Notes under the pieces: generated by a model
Seen by the model: only the letters and a program-made list of their open reading frames with translations
What the model was told of the DNA's origin: nothing
The model's database searches: none
Assembly (NCBI GenBank): GCA_947627145.1
Contig: CANQUW010000065.1
Span: 1-5,461, forward strand
Reading direction: 5' to 3'
DNA: 5,461 nt
Source: an uncultured Bacilli bacterium
Lineage (GTDB): Bacteria; Bacillota_I; Bacilli_A; RF39; UBA660
Shown here: piece by piece, positions 5,006 to 5,461 of the stretch
Layout of the letters: each line of letters begins with the position of its first letter
Numbering within the stretch: position 1 is the first letter of the stretch
Made by a program: the position numbers and the translations under genes

Positions 5006-5461
5006 TTAATCTAGAACATTTTTTAAGACAATTGTCTTTATTCTTGACATTTCTTGTAATGTAGTAGTTATACCTTCATTACCAATTCCTGAATGTTTCC
5101 ATCCTCCAAATGGCATTTCTGCGGAACGATAGAAACTTGCGCCATTGATAACAACTCCTCCTACTTCAAGTTCACTTGCTACTTTGAAAGCAGTTTTCAT
5201 ATTTTCTGTAATTATACAACCACATAATCCATATGTTGATTGATTAGCTATTTCTATTGCTTCATCTATTGTATCAAATCCAATTACAGGGATTACTGGT
5301 CCGAATATTTCCATGTCTCTTGCAACTGACATTGTCTTAGTAACATTGTTTATGATTGTTGGCTCGAAGTATGCTCCACTTCTTCTACCACCATAGACAA
5401 CTATACCACCTTCTTGAACAGTAAGATTTACTTGTTCTTCTACACGCATTGCTGCTTTTTC
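5006..5461 (-). CDS. Aldehyde dehydrogenase family protein, C-terminal part
   Basis: The reading frame is open to the right window edge, adding EKAA before the first Met seen (5449), so about 151 residues of a protein usually near 450-500 are present and that Met is internal. Superfamily motifs are clear: YFEPTII, the EIFGPV segment whose Glu-Phe contacts the NAD(P) ribose, FDTIDEAIEIANQSTYGL, and PFGGWKHSGIGNEG near the end. The catalytic Cys and the cofactor-binding Rossmann fold lie outside the window. The enzyme oxidises an aldehyde to an acid with NAD(P)+; the style resembles lactaldehyde or succinate-semialdehyde dehydrogenases, but the specificity residues are mostly missing, so I leave the substrate open. 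It ends with its own terminator and shows no visible link to uppS. Confidence 0.9.
   Translation of the reverse strand, partial: EKAAMRVEEQVNLTVQEGGIVVYGGRRSGAYFEPTIINNVTKTMSVARDMEIFGPVIPVIGFDTIDEAIEIANQSTYGLCGCIITENMKTAFKVASELEVGGVVINGASFYRSAEMPFGGWKHSGIGNEGITTTLQEMSRIKTIVLKNVLD

Noticed and set aside
5067..5073. Another GTTATAC core like the XRE operator sites
   Set aside because: It lies inside the aldehyde dehydrogenase coding sequence and shares only the 7-base core, which is expected by chance in AT-rich DNA.

Overview
The window is very AT-rich, with strong AGGAGG-type ribosome binding sites, TTGACA/TATAAT-like promoters, U-tract terminators and only TAA/TAG stops. This points to a low-GC Bacillota (Firmicute); I cannot place it more precisely. 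It looks like ordinary chromosome: metabolic and housekeeping genes, with no transposase, phage gene, tRNA, rRNA or CRISPR array.

Layout. Positions 1-208 hold the end of a plus-strand collagen-like (Gly-X-Y) repeat protein. Every other gene lies on the minus strand. In their direction of transcription these are: the C-terminal end of an aldehyde dehydrogenase (5461-5006), a cis-prenyltransferase/undecaprenyl diphosphate synthase (4931-4206), a YdaD-like short-chain dehydrogenase (4144-3221), a 21-residue leucine-rich leader peptide (3163-3098), a short-form 2-isopropylmalate synthase leuA (2981-1806), a DUF3592-like membrane protein (1742-1185), a small XRE-family regulator (1082-798) and an unrecognised 156-residue protein (711-241). 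Most genes have their own terminator, so the region is a row of mostly single-gene units rather than one operon.

The most interesting element is the leader between the dehydrogenase gene and leuA (about 3220-2982). It has a promoter, a ribosome binding site, a tiny ORF with 8 Leu codons among 21, and three mutually exclusive pairings ending in a 19-bp terminator just before leuA. This is the textbook layout of ribosome-mediated transcription attenuation by leucine. LeuA itself lacks the C-terminal leucine-binding domain, so control by leucine may act mainly at this leader.

The second is a likely small regulon. A perfect 17-bp dyad sits just downstream of the -10 box of the 156-residue gene. 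Two related sites sit in the same position relative to -10-like boxes upstream of the XRE gene, suggesting that the XRE protein represses both itself and its neighbour.

Other patterns: four minus-strand genes have their stop codons inside or touching their terminator hairpins, and the uppS and dehydrogenase genes share an identical 12-bp promoter-like element at the same short distance from the start codon.
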